DNA of 64,000 nucleotides. Source: Nematopogon swammerdamellus. Lineage: Eukaryota > Arthropoda > Insecta > Lepidoptera > Adelidae. The notes below the pieces were generated by a model. That model did no database searches, was not told the DNA's origin, and worked only from the letters and a program-made list of their open reading frames with translations. Positions 61,994 through 64,000 of the stretch are shown here, one piece after another. The position numbers were made by a program, and so were the translations under genes. The stretch is from assembly GCA_946902875.1 (NCBI GenBank), contig OX336349.1:19677891-19741890 (forward strand), given 5' to 3'. Numbering within the stretch: position 1 is the first letter of the stretch; each line of letters begins with the position of its first letter.

Positions 61994-63047
61994 CCTTTTG
62001 CCAATGGAGCGGCCGATATCGGCCGCTTTATAGATTATACCTTTACGAATGGAGCGGCCGATATCGGCCGCTTTCTTTTTTTTCCGTGTTTCGTTGGGAG
62101 GCCCCAACAAAATTATTTTATTCTTGTATCTCACTTAGCCGTGAGATGCTGGCAGTAATTAATTCAAATAGTAGATCCTTTAGCCTTTAGGCGACAAACA
62201 TTCTCCCATAGAGAAATGTCAGATTTACCGCCCTGTCAGTGTCATCAAGACAGCGGTTATATTAGGAGGGCGTTGTACGTTGCTCTTCTGTTTTCGGGTT
62301 TGCTGAGTGTTTTTTTGTGCAGATGAACCCATAAGTGATGTTTTTTCTCTTTTTCATTATATTCCGGATGTATTGAGTGCATTTGTTTGTGCTGAGTTGA
62401 TCTGAATTTTTCGTAAAAATACTAAGAAAATGCCTCCTTTTCGGTACCAATTTCGGCTGTTTTTAGAGGCTTGTTTCTCGATATAAATCTGTTTTCTGGA
62501 TAAAGTGAGGTGATAGAAGTGTCATTTAGTTCCTGTAGTTGAAATAATATATGCCGTATAGTGTTTGTATGCAGTACATTTACGAGAAATAAGCAATTTT
62601 TGTGACCTAGTTTTCTCCATACAAATAATACAAACCATAGAAATTTCCACATACAAATTTTATTGTGAACGACACGGGGGGCTGCTGATACACAAGAAAG
62701 GTATGATTAGGTCCGTTATTTATTAGTGTTTATAATAAAAATACTATATGACCGATTCGCGGTCTAATAAATTTATAAAAAAAAAAACCTGAGAGAGGTC
62801 GCGATTTTCACATAGAACAACTTTACAAAATAATTTTGTCACCTAGAATACGTAATGTAAATAAAAAAATGCCATTTATAGCTAGAATATTTATCTGTAA
62901 ATACAATCCATATGTTAGTTCATGAAGTTTTATGGAAAAATCTTCCAAAATGATTTTTTTTCGAGAGTAATGCGCCGGCGCCGATCGCGGCCGCCACCTG
63001 GTGTAGGCGAAGGAAGATTTATAAATAATGCTTCCAGAGCCAAAGGG
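61994..63047. mobile_element. Putative piggyBac-like non-autonomous element
   Basis: Both ends adjoin TTAA (61990-61993 and 63048-63051) with imperfect terminal repeats CCTTTTGCC and, inverted, CCCTTTGGC. Two identical 20-bp palindromes lie just inside the left end, and a GC-rich CGCCGGCGCCGATCGCGGCC inside the right end. No transposase frame. Confidence 0.55.
62008..62072. repeat. Two direct copies of a perfect 20-bp palindrome
   Basis: AGCGGCCGATATCGGCCGCT at 62008-62027 and 62053-62072, each preceded by AATGG, 45 bp apart start to start. They are GC-rich islands in AT-rich sequence. Confidence 0.93.
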
Positions 63048-63241
63048 TTAATTGTGTCCCCTAACCAGATAAAGGTTAACTGGAAGAAATCACAAGCAGC
63101 AGTAAGTGTCCGGGCACAGTCGTGCCAGAGCGTTCCTCGCGCCGAAAATCAGCCTCGTGATCCAGCGGGGCAATGCTGTTTCAGTTTTTTGGAAGATGGC
63201 AGTCTTCGCATGGTGAAACTAGTAGCACAGATTACTAAATA

Positions 63242-63510
63242 GTTACTTCGTAACAGATAAATCACTCCATAGGAAAAGTTCCTACCTTCGGGCTTTAATA
63301 GCCTACTGCTTCACGTCGCCAATCGCTGCGTGCGAAAATGTACCTTAACGATCGAGTGTAAAGTGATTATTGCTTTGCAGCTGCGCCGGCCGTGCGTACG
63401 TATGCTCCCCGCGGCTGTTTATATTCTTTGGGCAGCCCATAGAAATTCACCGCCGGCGGTGCGCCAGGCGGTAGGTAGTTAGCGCGCGCAAGTACATAGA
63501 GTGCGTGAGG
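63242..63510 (-). repeat. Dispersed repeat, inverse copy of 50603-50870
   Basis: TTCGGGCTTTAATAGCCTAC, CAATCGCTGCGTGCGAAAAT, GGCGGTAGGTAGTTAGCGCG and GCAAGTACATAGAGTGCGTG mirror the plus-strand copy. Confidence 0.75.
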
Positions 63511-64000
63511 CCTGCTAGTAGTATCACTTTTGCACATACAAATATATTCTGACATCACTTGTAGCATCAGTTTTAGATTTGACTTGTTTTTTTTTATTTG
63601 TCTTTGTTTTTTTTATTTGTCTTTGTTTTTTTTTTATATTTTTTTTTTTGTGGAGAAGATTAAATGGCTTCGTATGTACGTTGTTCTGGGTTTTAGTGGC
63701 AGCACTCTTCAGCTACAATTTGGTAAGTTTATGATATATAAAGGGGAACTGGCGATCTTCAACCCTTGGAGTTCCCACTTCCCCTTCAGCTCCCACGATT
63801 TTAATAAACTTACGTACCGTTGACTCCCAGCCCTTTTCGCCGCGCGCAAAAACCCAAAATTTTGGCGCGCGCGCTCCCGCACAAATTCGAATATCCCGCC
63901 TCAATCGATTGATTCATCAATGATCTGTATTCAGTCTGATTTGTACTGAAATTGCGCATTCAGTCATACCGAACACTTCAGGATTCACTTATTTAGAAGC
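63511..64000. other. No feature supported at the right end
   Basis: T-rich low-complexity sequence (63580-63650), then mixed sequence with a GC-rich block of GCGCGCGC type near 63840-63880. No gene recognised. Confidence 0.5.

Noticed and set aside
62922..63242. 106-codon plus-strand open frame near the right end
   Set aside because: It crosses the TTAA border of the putative piggyBac-like element and shows no family motif.

Overview
The window looks like an intron-rich, transposon-dense insect genome, most probably a moth or butterfly. This rests on the style of the repeats (short SINEs ending in an A-run, hAT, piggyBac-like and mariner-like MITEs, RTE/CR1-like LINE tails, the 'GGCCAAGTGCGAGTCGGACT' dispersed repeat) and on two genes with insect-style exons. 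The species cannot be fixed from sequence alone. There are no prokaryotic, viral or CRISPR features.

Layout. Positions 206-13492 (+) hold the last eight coding exons of Arp5/ACTR5, the actin-related subunit of the INO80 chromatin remodeller; the N-terminal exons lie left of the window. Its introns carry SINEs, LINE tails, a fold-back element and a 1.5-kb hAT element. One exon is followed backwards by six decoy copies. Positions 13500-28560 form the space between two convergent genes: MITEs, about 5.7 kb of mostly non-repetitive sequence (16530-22240), and a full-length non-LTR retrotransposon with a restriction-like endonuclease (22250-25888), abutted by a truncated head-to-tail copy. Positions 28562-61427 (-) hold a large C2H2 zinc-finger gene. 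I could join 21 exons with every splice phase consistent, giving about 900 codons and up to 21 fingers. The 5' end may lie further right. A second full-length LINE (54639-58066, AP-endonuclease type) and many MITEs sit in its introns. Positions 61430-64000 are repeats only.

Main novelty. The zinc-finger gene has ten consecutive finger exons (38459-44124), all starting and ending in phase 1, so any subset can be joined without changing frame. They fall into three size classes: 111 bp single-finger, 171 bp (one 180 bp) double-finger, and 84 bp. In addition, three exon-sized tandem arrays occur in the window, each with a different splice-site topology. In Arp5 (154 bp x7) only acceptors are multiplied. 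In the polyglutamine exon (185 bp x4) only donors are multiplied. In the 193 bp x3 finger exon both are multiplied, with 34-bp gaps too short to splice out. These are either real splicing switches or assembly artefacts, and long reads or RNA-seq would separate the two.

How the genes work together: Arp5 is housekeeping chromatin machinery; the zinc-finger gene is presumably a DNA-binding regulator. Nothing in the sequence ties the two functionally.
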